Assembly: GCF_000761485.1 (NCBI RefSeq) | Contig: NZ_JPMX01000001.1 | Location: forward strand, 1-64,000 | Direction: 5' to 3' | DNA: 64,000 bases | Source: Modestobacter caceresii | GTDB taxonomy: Bacteria > Actinomycetota > Actinomycetes > Mycobacteriales > Geodermatophilaceae | Shown: piece by piece, positions 1 to 7,828 of the stretch | Numbering within the stretch: position 1 is the stretch's first letter | How the letters are laid out: each line of letters begins with the position of its first letter | Notes under the pieces: model-generated | Seen by the model: the letters and a program-made list of their open reading frames with translations, nothing else | The model's database searches: none | What the model was told of the DNA's origin: nothing | Made by a program: the position numbers and the translations under genes

Positions 1-1
1 C

Positions 2-379
2 GCCGCTCAGCGGGCCGCCGCCCGCGCGCCCGCGCCGGCCGCCCCCGCTCCCGCCCGGGCGCCGGCGGCCCCGGCCGCCTCGTCCGGATCGGGCTCCTTC
101 CAGGACTACGCCCTGGGCAAGCTCGGCGGTGACCAGGCGGAGTTCTCCTGCCTGGAGAGCCTCTGGGGCAAGGAGAGCGGCTGGAACCCGAACGCCCAGA
201 ACCCGACCAGCACCGCCTACGGGATCCCGCAGTTCCTGGACTCCACCTGGAAGAGCACCGGGATCGCCAAGACCTCCGACGGCTACCGGCAGATCGACGC
301 GGGGCTGATCTACATCAACAACCGCTACGGCTCGCCGTGCGCCGCGTGGTCGCACTCCAAGGCCACCGGCTGGTACTGA
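2..379 (+). CDS. C-terminal part of a secreted lytic transglycosylase-like protein
   Basis: The reading frame is open from the window edge, so the start and any signal peptide are missing. About 30 residues of Ala/Pro-rich linker are followed by a compact lysozyme-like domain with a likely catalytic Glu in LWGKESGWNPNA, then TAYGIPQFLDSTW and INNRYGSPCAAW. This matches the C-terminal transglycosylase-like domain of actinobacterial aggregation-promoting or resuscitation-type cell-wall hydrolases, which cleave peptidoglycan glycan chains outside the membrane. The protein ends ATGWY, and its last six codons including the stop are duplicated directly downstream. Assignment to the fold is firm; the exact subfamily is not. 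Confidence 0.8.
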   Translation, partial: AAQRAAARAPAPAAPAPARAPAAPAASSGSGSFQDYALGKLGGDQAEFSCLESLWGKESGWNPNAQNPTSTAYGIPQFLDSTWKSTGIAKTSDGYRQIDAGLIYINNRYGSPCAAWSHSKATGWY

Positions 380-405
380 GCCACCGGCTGGTACTGAGCC
401 ACCGG
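362..405 (+). repeat. 18-bp tandem duplication spanning a stop codon
   Basis: The 18-mer gccaccggctggtactga occurs at 362-379 and again, perfectly, at 380-397, followed by its first 8 bases at 398-405. The first copy encodes ATGWY and the stop of the transglycosylase-like gene; the second supplies a spare in-frame copy of the same peptide and stop just after it. Confidence 0.9.
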
Positions 406-410
406 TGGTG

Positions 411-452
411 CGCAGCGAGGCCCGGGTCCGGCTGGACCCGGGCCTCGCTGCG
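411..452 (+). terminator. Strong hairpin terminator of the transglycosylase gene
   Basis: Perfect 19-bp inverted repeat: left arm 411-429 (cgcagcgaggcccgggtcc), loop GGCT, right arm 434-452. It lies 32 nt after the first stop codon. There is no U-tract, as is common for actinobacterial terminators. Confidence 0.8.
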
Positions 453-548
453 TCCGGGCCGCCCCCACGGATGGCCCTCCTGTGCGCCGGCGCGGGACCA
501 TCGGGGAGGATCGAGGGGTTCGACCACCGAGACGAGGAGCGCTGACCC

Positions 549-1148
549 GTGGGCAAGCACCGCGCACCCGAGGGCGCCGCGACGGACTTCGACGCCGCCA
601 CCAGCGCCCTGGCGGACGTCACCGGCGACTACACCGTCGACGTCACGCACACCCGGATCGGCGTCCGGGCCCGGCACGCCATGGTGACCACCGTGCGGGG
701 TGCCTTCACCGACTTCTCCGGCACCGCCCACCTGGACACCGCGACGCCGTCGGCCAGCAGCGTCCAGCTGCGGATCGCGACCGCGAGCATCGACACGGGC
801 ACCCCGGACCGGGATGCGCACCTGCGCTCGGCCGACTTCCTCGACGTCGAGCAGCACCCGGAGATGGTCTTCGTCTCCACGTCGGTCGAGCAGGTCGACC
901 GGGAGGTCTACCGGGTCACCGGCGACCTCACGATCAAGGCGGTCACCCGGCCGGTCTCGATCGACTTCAGCCTCACCGGCTCGGCGCTGGACCCGTTCGG
1001 CAACATGCGGGTGGGCTTCGAGGGCGCGCTGGCGATCAAGCGCAGCGAGTGGGACCTGACCTGGAACGCGGTGCTCGACACCGGCGGCGTGCTGGTCAGC
1101 GACCGGATCCAGGTCGAGTTCGACGTCTCGGCGATCAAGGACGCCTGA
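549..1148 (+). CDS. YceI family protein
   Basis: A 199-residue protein of the YceI family, beta-barrel lipocalin-like proteins that bind polyisoprenoid or other amphiphilic lipids. Recognisable features are the opening strand GDYTVDVTHTRIGVRARHAMVTTVRGAFTDFSGT, the central segment IDTGTPDRDAHLRSADFLDVEQHPEM, and the end WNAVLDTGGVLVSDRIQVEFDVSAI. No signal peptide is visible, so unlike the E. coli protein it is probably cytoplasmic. The GTG start is preceded by GAGGAG about 8 nt upstream. It appears monocistronic. Its ligand cannot be read from the sequence. Confidence 0.9.
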   Translation: MGKHRAPEGAATDFDAATSALADVTGDYTVDVTHTRIGVRARHAMVTTVRGAFTDFSGTAHLDTATPSASSVQLRIATASIDTGTPDRDAHLRSADFLDVEQHPEMVFVSTSVEQVDREVYRVTGDLTIKAVTRPVSIDFSLTGSALDPFGNMRVGFEGALAIKRSEWDLTWNAVLDTGGVLVSDRIQVEFDVSAIKDA

Positions 1149-1186
1149 CCGGCGCACTGTGTCCCAGGCCACCCTCGGCCGCTAGG

Positions 1187-1203
1187 GTGGCACTCAGTGC
1201 CAC
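1187..1203. promoter_or_regulatory. Palindrome upstream of the MftD-like gene
   Basis: GTGGCAC-TCA-GTGCCAC is a perfect 7-3-7 inverted repeat about 90 nt before the MftD-like start. A possible -10 element, TAGGGT (1183-1188), overlaps its left edge, so a repressor bound here could block transcription. No clear -35 is seen. Confidence 0.4.
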
Positions 1204-1294
1204 GTAGGGCCCCGGTGGACCGGCCGGCTCCGCGACGGCAACCCCGGCGACGACGGCGTCGCCCGGGACGAGTCGAGCAGCAGGGGGTCCGCAG

Positions 1295-2524
1295 GTGGCG
1301 AACGCGTGGTTCGAGTCGGTGGCGGAGGCGCAGCGGCGCGCGAAGCGGCGGTTGCCCAAGGGCGTCTACGGGGCGCTGGTGGCCGGCTCCGAGCGCGGGC
1401 TGACCGCGGAGGACAACCTCGCCGCCTTCACCGAGCTCGGGTTCGCCCCGCACACCGCCGGGCTGAGCAACGAGCGGCAACTGGGCACCACGATCATGGG
1501 CCAGCAGGTGTCCATGCCGATCATGATCAGCCCGACCGGCGTGCAGGCGGTCGACCCCGAGGGCGAGGTCGCCGTGGCCCGCGCGGCCGCCTCCCGGGGC
1601 GTGGCGATGGGGTTGTCCTCCTTCGCCAGCAAGCCGATCGAGGAGGTCGTGGCCGCCAACCCACAGACCTTCTTCCAGATGTACTGGGTCGGCACCCGCG
1701 AGGAGATGCTCGGCCGGATGCAGCGGGCCAGGGACGCCGGCGCGGTCGGCATGATCGCCACCCTGGACTGGTCGTTCGCCTACGGCCGCGACTGGGGCAG
1801 CCCGTTCATCCCGGAGAAGATCGACTTCGAGGCGGCGCGCAGGTACGCCCCGCAGGTGCTGGCCCGGCCGCGGTGGCTGCTCGACTTCGCCCGCACCCGG
1901 AAGCTCCCGGACCTCACGGTGCCGAACATGGTGGCGACCCCCGGTGACCCGGCGCCCACCTTCTTCGGGGCCTACGGGCAGTGGAGCGCCTCCCCGATGC
2001 CCTCCTGGGACGACGTCGCCTGGCTGCGTTCACAGTGGGACGGGCCGTTCATGCTCAAGGGCGTCATGCGCGTGGACGACGCGAAGCGGGCCGTGGACGC
2101 CGGGGTCTCCGCGATCTCGGTGTCCAACCACGGTGGCAACAACCTCGACGGCACCCCGGCGGCGATCCGCGCGCTGCCCGCGGTCGTCCAGGCGGTGGGC
2201 GAGCAGGTCGAGGTGCTGATGGACGGCGGCATCCGGCGTGGCGGCGACGTCGCGAAGGCCCTCGCCCTGGGCGCCCGGGCGGTGATGATCGGCCGCGCCT
2301 ACCTGTGGGGCCTGGCCGCCAACGGCGAGGCCGGGGTGGGCAACGTGCTCGACCTGCTGCGCGACGGGCTCGGCTCGGCCCTCGTCGGCCTGGGCCACCG
2401 CTCGGTCGACGAGCTCAGCCCGGCCGACCTCGTCGTCCCGCCGCACTTCGAACGACACCTCGGGGAGGACGGCGCCGACGCCCCGGAGGCGCAGCGGGCG
2501 TCGGGCAAGGGCACCACCGCCTGA
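1295..2524 (+). CDS. mftD: MftD-type FMN-dependent alpha-hydroxyacid oxidase family protein
   Basis: A 409-residue flavin-dependent enzyme of the LldD/glycolate-oxidase fold. From recall it resembles MftD, the mycofactocin maturase: N-terminal ANAWFESVAEAQRRAKRRLPKGVYGAL, the segment SPTGVQAVDPEGEVAVARAAASRG, and the active-site motif ISVSNHGGNNLDGTPAAIRALP. In lactate oxidases that motif reads SNHGGRQLDG; Asn replacing the Arg is typical of MftD. MftD oxidises the Val-Tyr-derived AHDP moiety to the redox-active pre-mycofactocin. The FMN-phosphate end is DGGIRRGGDVAKALALGARAVMIGRAYLWGL. The GTG start follows GGGGG by about 8 nt. No mftA, B, C, E or F lies beside it, so it may be a separate copy or a paralogue with another substrate. 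Confidence 0.75.
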   Translation: MANAWFESVAEAQRRAKRRLPKGVYGALVAGSERGLTAEDNLAAFTELGFAPHTAGLSNERQLGTTIMGQQVSMPIMISPTGVQAVDPEGEVAVARAAASRGVAMGLSSFASKPIEEVVAANPQTFFQMYWVGTREEMLGRMQRARDAGAVGMIATLDWSFAYGRDWGSPFIPEKIDFEAARRYAPQVLARPRWLLDFARTRKLPDLTVPNMVATPGDPAPTFFGAYGQWSASPMPSWDDVAWLRSQWDGPFMLKGVMRVDDAKRAVDAGVSAISVSNHGGNNLDGTPAAIRALPAVVQAVGEQVEVLMDGGIRRGGDVAKALALGARAVMIGRAYLWGLAANGEAGVGNVLDLLRDGLGSALVGLGHRSVDELSPADLVVPPHFERHLGEDGADAPEAQRASGKGTTA

Positions 2525-2648
2525 GACCGCACGGCCTGACGGTCCGGGCGGCCGGTGCGATGACTTCCGCCGGTCGCCGCCGTCCTGCCTGCTGAGCGCA
2601 CCGTCCCCCGGACGCTGGGTGCGCGTCCCTCGGACGCAGGAGGCCGGC

Positions 2649-3788
2649 ATGACCCACCTGTCCCGGTTCGTCACCGTGTGGTCGGCGCTGCAGGCCCAGG
2701 TGGAGGGCGGCCGGCTGCCCGGCTACGCCGCCGCCGTGCGGTACAGCGGCGAGGTCGAGGTGCACACCGGCGGCTCCCTCGAGCTGGGGGGCGTCACCCG
2801 GGTGCGTCCGGACTCGCTGTTCCGGCTGGCGTCGCTGTCCAAGCCGTTCGCCGGCGTGCTGACGCTGTCGCTGGTCGAGGACGGGCTGCTGGACCTCGAC
2901 GACCCGGTCGGGCGGTGGATCCCGGAGCTGGCCGAACCGCGGGTGCTGGTCGACCGGGCCGGCGCACTCACGGACACGGTGCCCGCTGACCGCCCGATCA
3001 CCGTCCGCCACCTGCTCACCAGCACCCCCGGCTTCGGTGGGCTGTGGGACGGCTCGCCGCTAGACGAGGCCCTGTACCGGGCCGGCCTCGGACCGGGTCC
3101 GTTGCCGCCGGAGCTGACGCCGGAGGAGTACCTGGCCCGGCTGGGCGAGCTGCCGCTGGCCGCGCAGCCGGGGGCCAGCTGGCTGTACCACCTCAGCACC
3201 GAGGTGCTCTCGGTGCTGCTGAGCAGGGTCGCCGGCTGCCCGGTGCACGACCTGCTGCGCACCCGGGTCACCGGTCCGCTGGGCCTGGCCGACACCGGCT
3301 TCTGGGCGACCGACCCCGCGCGGCTCGGCCCGGCGTACCTGCCGGCCGGTGACGGGTTCGAGCTCCTCGACCCGGCCGACGGGCGGTCGTCCGTGCCACC
3401 GGCCTTCGAGGGGCTGGCGGCCGGGCTGGTCTCCAGCGCACCCGACGTGCTCACCTTCTTCGGCGCGCTCGCCGACGGGGGCGGGTCGCTGCTGAGCCCG
3501 GGATCGGTGGCCGCAATGACCACCGGAGCGCTGACCACGGCGCAGCGGGTGGAGGCCGCCGGCTTCCTTGGCGCCGGACGCTCCTGGGGCCTGCAGGTCG
3601 GCGTGCAGGTCGAGCCGGGGGAGCCATGGACGCAGCGGGGCCGGTTCGGCTGGGACGGCGGGACGGGCACGACCGCCTACGCCGATCCGGACCGGGACCT
3701 CGTCGCGGTGCTGCTCACCGCGCGCGGCATGGCCGGGCCGGGCGACGGCCTGGACCTGTTCTGGCGGGCGCTGTACCGCTGCCTCTGA
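2649..3788 (+). CDS. Beta-lactamase family (class C / esterase EstB type) serine hydrolase
   Basis: A 379-residue protein of the penicillin-binding-protein/class C beta-lactamase fold. The catalytic SxxK motif is SLSK in FRLASLSKPFAGVLTL, the Tyr motif is WLYHLSTEVLSVLL, and the C-terminal substrate-site motif is GWDGGTGTTAYADP in place of KTG. Such proteins are usually esterases or D-amino-acid peptidases, not true beta-lactamases. There is no signal peptide, so it should be cytoplasmic. The ATG at 2649 was chosen over an in-frame GTG 30 nt upstream because AGGAGG (2638-2643) sits 5 nt before it. The natural substrate cannot be inferred. Confidence 0.85.
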   Translation: MTHLSRFVTVWSALQAQVEGGRLPGYAAAVRYSGEVEVHTGGSLELGGVTRVRPDSLFRLASLSKPFAGVLTLSLVEDGLLDLDDPVGRWIPELAEPRVLVDRAGALTDTVPADRPITVRHLLTSTPGFGGLWDGSPLDEALYRAGLGPGPLPPELTPEEYLARLGELPLAAQPGASWLYHLSTEVLSVLLSRVAGCPVHDLLRTRVTGPLGLADTGFWATDPARLGPAYLPAGDGFELLDPADGRSSVPPAFEGLAAGLVSSAPDVLTFFGALADGGGSLLSPGSVAAMTTGALTTAQRVEAAGFLGAGRSWGLQVGVQVEPGEPWTQRGRFGWDGGTGTTAYADPDRDLVAVLLTARGMAGPGDGLDLFWRALYRCL

Positions 3789-3817
3789 CCCACCCCTGCG
3801 GCAGCTCGCCCGGCGGC

Positions 3818-4669
3818 TCAGCGGGGTCGGTCACCGCCGAGCGCGAGCACCGTGCGCAGCGCGGTGACCAACGCCAGCGGCTGGTCCAGCATCGGGTGGT
3901 GGCCGCTGTCGGGCAGGTCGACCACGGGCATCCCGGCCCTGGTCAGCCCGACCATCTCGGTGGCCATCTCCGGGCTCACCAGCCCGTGCTCGCAGCGCAG
4001 GAACGTCAGCGGGACGGCGACGCCGGGCAGCAGGTCGCGCAGCCGCAGCCGGGTGCCGAAGAAGTCCGGGTCGAACTTCCACGTCCAGCCGCCCTCGACG
4101 GCCTGCAGCGAGCCCGCGGCCACGTGCTCGCGGACGAAGGGGAGCAGGACGTCCTGCGGCGGCAGGGTGCGGAAGCGGGCCCGGGCCTCGTCCGGGTCGG
4201 GGTACACCCGGTGCGGCCGGCGGCGCTCCCGCAGCCGACGCTCGTCCGGCGGCCGGTCGTTGAGCGGGGAGTCCACGACGACGACCGAGCCGATGTCGCC
4301 CGGGTGCTCGACGCCCACGGTCACCGCCACCCAGCCGCCCATGCTGTGGCCCACGACGGCCGGCCGGTCGAGGCCCTCGTCGGCGGCGACGGCCACCACC
4401 TCCCGCGCCCACAGCAGCGGGTCGTAGTCCTCGCGCCGGTCGCTGTCGCCGTGGCCGGTCAGGTCGAGGGCGACCACCCGGCGGCCGGTGAGCAGCGGAG
4501 CGACGTGGTCCCACCAGCCGGAGTGGGCCGCACCGCCGTGCACCAGGACCACGCCCGGCGCCCCGGCCGGCCCCCAGACCCGGTAGTGCACCCGCGCGCC
4601 CGAGACGACGACGTCCCGGTGTTCCGGCTGCTGGGCGAGGGCCTGGGTGAACCACGTCGGCGGGGTCAT
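3818..4669 (-). CDS. Alpha/beta hydrolase
   Basis: A 283-residue alpha/beta-hydrolase. The oxyanion-hole segment is VVLVHGGAAHSGWWDHV, the nucleophile elbow is GHSMGG (Ser), the acid strand is VPLTFLRCEHGLVSP, and the catalytic His is in LPDSGHHPMLDQP near the C-terminus. A cap-like region lies between the nucleophile and the acid. These enzymes cleave esters, C-C bonds or epoxides; the substrate is unknown. It converges with the serine hydrolase gene (29-nt gap) and lies downstream of the terminator that closes the LLM/FMN-reductase operon, so it is probably transcribed on its own. Confidence 0.85.
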   Translation of the reverse strand: MTPPTWFTQALAQQPEHRDVVVSGARVHYRVWGPAGAPGVVLVHGGAAHSGWWDHVAPLLTGRRVVALDLTGHGDSDRREDYDPLLWAREVVAVAADEGLDRPAVVGHSMGGWVAVTVGVEHPGDIGSVVVVDSPLNDRPPDERRLRERRRPHRVYPDPDEARARFRTLPPQDVLLPFVREHVAAGSLQAVEGGWTWKFDPDFFGTRLRLRDLLPGVAVPLTFLRCEHGLVSPEMATEMVGLTRAGMPVVDLPDSGHHPMLDQPLALVTALRTVLALGGDRPR

Positions 4670-4706
4670 CCCCGGATCCTGCCCGACGGCGGCGGCTCGA
4701 CGAGAA

Positions 4707-4751
4707 CGGGCTGGGAGCTGCCTCCGGCGGGCGGAGGCAGCCCCCAGCCCG
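4707..4751 (-). terminator. Hairpin terminator of the LLM/FMN-reductase operon
   Basis: 20-bp inverted repeat (arms 4707-4726 and 4732-4751, 5-nt loop) with one imperfect pair that is a G-U wobble only on the minus strand. It lies 22 nt downstream of the FMN-reductase stop codon. Confidence 0.75.
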
Positions 4752-4773
4752 ATGTGGAGCTGAGGTGACGGGC

Positions 4774-5394
4774 TCAGCGGCCCTTCAGCAGCTCCTCGAA
4801 CGAGGTGGTCGGGTCGGCGAACGGGTCGGCCGGCCGGGTGGCGACCGGGCGGCCGCTCACCAGCCCGGCGAGCTCACCGGCTGCCCGCTCGACCCGGCCG
4901 GCCAGCGACCGGTCGACGCCGCCGCCGGCCCAGTCCTCCGCGGCGGCGAAGACGCCGGTGGGGACGACGACCGCCCGCAGGTAGGCGAACAGCGGGCGCA
5001 TCGCGTGCTCGACGACCAGCGAGTGCCGCGGCGTCCCGGCGGTGGCGCCGAGCAGCACGGGCTTGCCGGTCAGCGCGTCCTTGTCCAGGACGTCGAAGAA
5101 CGTCTTGAACAGGCCGCTGTAGGAGGCGGAGAACACCGGGGTGACCGCGATCAGCGCGTCGGCGCCGACGACCGTGTCGATCGCCGTCTGCAGCGACCCG
5201 TTGGCGAAGCCGCTGGTCAGGTTGTCGGCCAGGTCGCGGGCGTGCCCGCGGAGCTCCACCACCTCGACGGTGGCGTCCTCCCCGCGGGCGCGCAGTGCCT
5301 CGACCGTGGCGGCGGTGAGCCGGTCGGCCAGCAGCCGGGTCGAGCTGGGGTCGCTCAGCCCGGCGCTGACGACGGCGAGGGTGCGGGTGGTCAT
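4774..5394 (-). CDS. NAD(P)H-dependent FMN reductase (CE1759 type)
   Basis: A 206-residue flavodoxin-like reductase supplying reduced FMN. The N-terminal strand-loop LAVVSAGLSDPSSTRLLADRL is the phosphate-binding region, and ALIAVTPVFSASYSGLFKTFFDVLD is the typical flavin/dimer segment of the family. GKPVLLGATAGTPRHSLVVEHAMRPLF follows. Its start codon overlaps the stop of the upstream LLM oxidoreductase by 4 nt (ATGA), so the two are translationally coupled: this protein reduces FMN and the LLM enzyme uses it. This pair order is conserved in actinobacteria (CE1758/CE1759). Confidence 0.9.
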   Translation of the reverse strand: MTTRTLAVVSAGLSDPSSTRLLADRLTAATVEALRARGEDATVEVVELRGHARDLADNLTSGFANGSLQTAIDTVVGADALIAVTPVFSASYSGLFKTFFDVLDKDALTGKPVLLGATAGTPRHSLVVEHAMRPLFAYLRAVVVPTGVFAAAEDWAGGGVDRSLAGRVERAAGELAGLVSGRPVATRPADPFADPTTSFEELLKGR

Positions 5395-6536
5395 GCCTGC
5401 GCCGCCGTCTCCACGGTCCGGCCGGTCACGTCGTCGGCGGCGTGCACGGTGCTGTCGTGCCCGCCGCCGGCGGCGGCGACCAGGCTGGCGTGGGTGGGCG
5501 CGTCCGGCACGTGCGCCGGCTTGAGCGCGGCGAACTCGCGGCGGAGCACCGGCACGACCTCCTCGCCCAGGATGTCCAGCTGCTCGAGCACCGTCTTCAG
5601 CGGCAGCCCGGCGTGGTCGATGAGGAACAGCTGCCGCTGGTAGTCACCGACGTAGTCGCGGAAGCCGAGCGTCCGCTCGATCACCTGCTCCGGGGAGCCG
5701 ACGGTCAGTGGGGTCTGCGAGGTGAACTCCTCCAGCGACGGACCGCCGCCGTACACGGGTGCCTTGTCGAAGTAGGGGCGGAACTCGCGGACGGCGTCCT
5801 GGCTGTTCTTCCGCATGAACACCTGGCCGCCCAGCCCGACGATCGCCTGGTCGGCGCTGCCGTGGCCGTAGTGCTCGAACCGGCGGCGGTAGAACTCGAC
5901 CATCCGCTCGGTGTGCTCCGGCGGCCAGAAGATGTGGTTGTGGAAGAAGCCGTCGCCGTAGTAGGCGGCCTGCTCGGCGATCTGCGGGCTGCGGATCGAG
6001 CCGTGCCAGACGAACGGCGGGACGCCGTCCAGCGGGCGCGGCGTGGAGGTGAAGCCCTGCAGCGGGGTGCGGAACTGGCCCTCCCAGTTCACCACGTCCT
6101 CCCGCCACAGCCGGCGCAGCAGCTGGTAGTTCTCCACGGCCAGCGGGATGCCGTCCCGGATGTCCTTGCCGAACCAGGGGTAGACCGGGCCGGTGTTGCC
6201 CCGGCCCATCATCAGGTCGACCCGGCCGTCGGCGACGTGCTGCAGGGTGGCGAAGTCCTCGGCGATCTTCACCGGGTCGGTGGTGGTGATCAGCGTCGTG
6301 GACGTCGACAGGACCAGCTTCTCGGTCTTGGCCGCGATGTAGCCCAGCGTGGTGGTGGGGGAGGAGACCACGAACGGCGGGTTGTGGTGCTGGCCCTGGG
6401 CGAAGACGTCGAGCCCGACCTCCTCGGCCTTGAGCGCGATCGCGATCAGCGACTTGACCCGCTCGGCCTCGGTGGGGGCCCGGCCGGTGGTCGGGTCGGG
6501 GGTGACGTCGCCGACGGTGAAGATCCCGAACTGCAT
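5391..6536 (-). CDS. LLM class flavin-dependent oxidoreductase (CE1758 type)
   Basis: A 381-residue bacterial-luciferase-like TIM-barrel enzyme. It starts MQFGIFTVGDVTPDPTTGR, the usual N-terminus of the CE1758 subfamily; FAQGQHHNPPFVVSSPTT and RVDLMMGRGNTGPVYPWFGKD are family-typical flavin-site segments. These two-component monooxygenases oxidise a substrate with O2 and FMNH2 delivered by a partner reductase, here the next gene. The ATG was chosen because the reading frame upstream is out of character and AGGGAG lies 8 nt before it. The substrate is unknown; ketones, sulfonates and aromatics are all used within the family. Confidence 0.9.
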   Translation of the reverse strand: MQFGIFTVGDVTPDPTTGRAPTEAERVKSLIAIALKAEEVGLDVFAQGQHHNPPFVVSSPTTTLGYIAAKTEKLVLSTSTTLITTTDPVKIAEDFATLQHVADGRVDLMMGRGNTGPVYPWFGKDIRDGIPLAVENYQLLRRLWREDVVNWEGQFRTPLQGFTSTPRPLDGVPPFVWHGSIRSPQIAEQAAYYGDGFFHNHIFWPPEHTERMVEFYRRRFEHYGHGSADQAIVGLGGQVFMRKNSQDAVREFRPYFDKAPVYGGGPSLEEFTSQTPLTVGSPEQVIERTLGFRDYVGDYQRQLFLIDHAGLPLKTVLEQLDILGEEVVPVLRREFAALKPAHVPDAPTHASLVAAAGGGHDSTVHAADDVTGRTVETAAQA

Positions 6537-6636
6537 CTCGTGCTCCCTCTCGTCTGAGCCGCACTGGTTGAGAGTGCAACTACTGCTGCGGAGAACCGTA
6601 CGCCACCCCGGTGCATTCCCCGCCCCGGACGCGACG

Positions 6637-6667
6637 GCGCCCCCCGGCCGGGTGGGCCGAGGGGCGC
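6637..6667 (-). terminator. Hairpin terminator of the acyl-CoA dehydrogenase operon
   Basis: 13-bp stem (gcgccccccggcc at 6637-6649 with 6655-6667); the single imperfect pair is a G-U wobble on the minus strand. It lies 17 nt after the stop of the second acyl-CoA dehydrogenase. Confidence 0.65.
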
Positions 6668-6684
6668 TGTCGAGCGCGTGCTGG

Positions 6685-7821
6685 TTACTGCAGGGCGTCG
6701 ACCGTCTGCTGCTCGCCCACCGAGCCGGCCAGCCGGGCCAGGGCCCAGTCGCCGTCACCGAGGAGGTGGTCGATCGCGGTGAGCCGGCTGGTGTAGTGGC
6801 CCACCTTGTACTCGGCGGTGACGCCGATCCCGCCGTGCAGCTGGATCGCCTCCTTGCCGATGTGCCGCGACGCCCGGCTGGCCTGCAGCCGGGCCCGGTC
6901 GGCGGCGGCGACCACGTCACCGTCGGCGTCGACGACCAGGGTCGCCCACATGACGGTGCTGCGGGCCAGCTCCAGGGAGACGTACATGTCCGCCGCCCGG
7001 AAGGTCAGCGACTGGAACTTGTTCAGCGGCACCCCGAACTGCTTGCGGGCCTTGAGGTACTCCGCCGTCGTGGTCAGCGCCGTCTCCATCGCCCCCAGCG
7101 CCTCGTGCCCGTAGGCGACCCGCGCGCGGGCCTGCGCCTTCTCGATGGCGGCGGTCTGGTCGGCGGTGCCCGCACCCAGCGGCTGGGCCGGGGTGCCGGC
7201 GAACGCGACCTTCGCCGAGCGGGTGCCGTCGTGGTTGCGGTACCCGGTGCGGGTGAGCCCCTCGGCGTCGCCCGGCACCAGGAACAGCCGGGTCGCGCCG
7301 TCCACGAGTGCGCTGACCACCAGCAGGTCGGCGCGGGCACCGTGCGGCACCGGCTCCTTGACCCCGGTCAGCCGCCACGCGCCGCCGTCCTCGGTCGCGG
7401 TGACCGACTGGGCCGAGGCCTGCCAACGGGAGCCGATCTCGGTGTGCGCGAAGGCCGGGAGCAGCCTGCCCTCGGCCAGCGCACCGAGCACCTCGGCGCG
7501 CTGGGCGTCGGTGCCCAGGTCGGCCACCAGCCCACCGGCGAGGACGACGGCCTCCACGAACGGCTCGGGTGCCAGCACCCGGCCGATCTCCTCGGCCACG
7601 ATGGACACCTCCACCGGACCTGCGCCCATGCCGCCGTCGGCCTCCGCGAACGGCAGCCCCAGCAGGCCCATCTCGGCCAGCTGGCCCCAGGTCTTCTCGT
7701 CGAAGCCCGGGTCGGTGCCGACCACCCGCCGGCGCTGCTCGCTGTCCCCGTACGCCCGGGCCAGCAGTGCGCTCACTGCCTCCCGGAGACCGTTCTGCTC
7801 GTCGTCGTAGCTGAACTCCAT
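6685..7821 (-). CDS. Acyl-CoA dehydrogenase, small or non-catalytic-type subunit
   Basis: A 378-residue acyl-CoA dehydrogenase family protein: MEFSYDDEQNGLREAVSALL is the N-terminal helix, LGLPFAEADGGMGAG and PFVEAVVLAGGLVADLG are middle segments, and IQLHGGIGVTAEYKVGHYTSRLTAIDHLLGD is the C-terminal flavin-contact region. The beta-domain is divergent (TGVKEPVPHGARADLLVVSALV), as in the smaller partners of alpha2beta2 FadE enzymes. It starts 7 nt after the stop of the other dehydrogenase, so one mRNA and one complex are likely. It probably contributes half of each FAD site. Substrates cannot be read; steroid-side-chain, dicarboxylate and branched acyl-CoAs are typical for such pairs. Confidence 0.85.
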   Translation of the reverse strand: MEFSYDDEQNGLREAVSALLARAYGDSEQRRRVVGTDPGFDEKTWGQLAEMGLLGLPFAEADGGMGAGPVEVSIVAEEIGRVLAPEPFVEAVVLAGGLVADLGTDAQRAEVLGALAEGRLLPAFAHTEIGSRWQASAQSVTATEDGGAWRLTGVKEPVPHGARADLLVVSALVDGATRLFLVPGDAEGLTRTGYRNHDGTRSAKVAFAGTPAQPLGAGTADQTAAIEKAQARARVAYGHEALGAMETALTTTAEYLKARKQFGVPLNKFQSLTFRAADMYVSLELARSTVMWATLVVDADGDVVAAADRARLQASRASRHIGKEAIQLHGGIGVTAEYKVGHYTSRLTAIDHLLGDGDWALARLAGSVGEQQTVDALQ

Positions 7822-7828
7822 GGTCTGA

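Noticed and set aside
362-405. CRISPR or satellite array
   Set aside because: Only two and a half units of 18 bp without spacers, embedded in a coding end.
1187-1203. CIRCE/HrcA heat-shock element
   Set aside because: It contains GGCACTC-like and GTGCC halves, but the spacer is 3 nt and not 9, and the downstream gene is not a chaperone.
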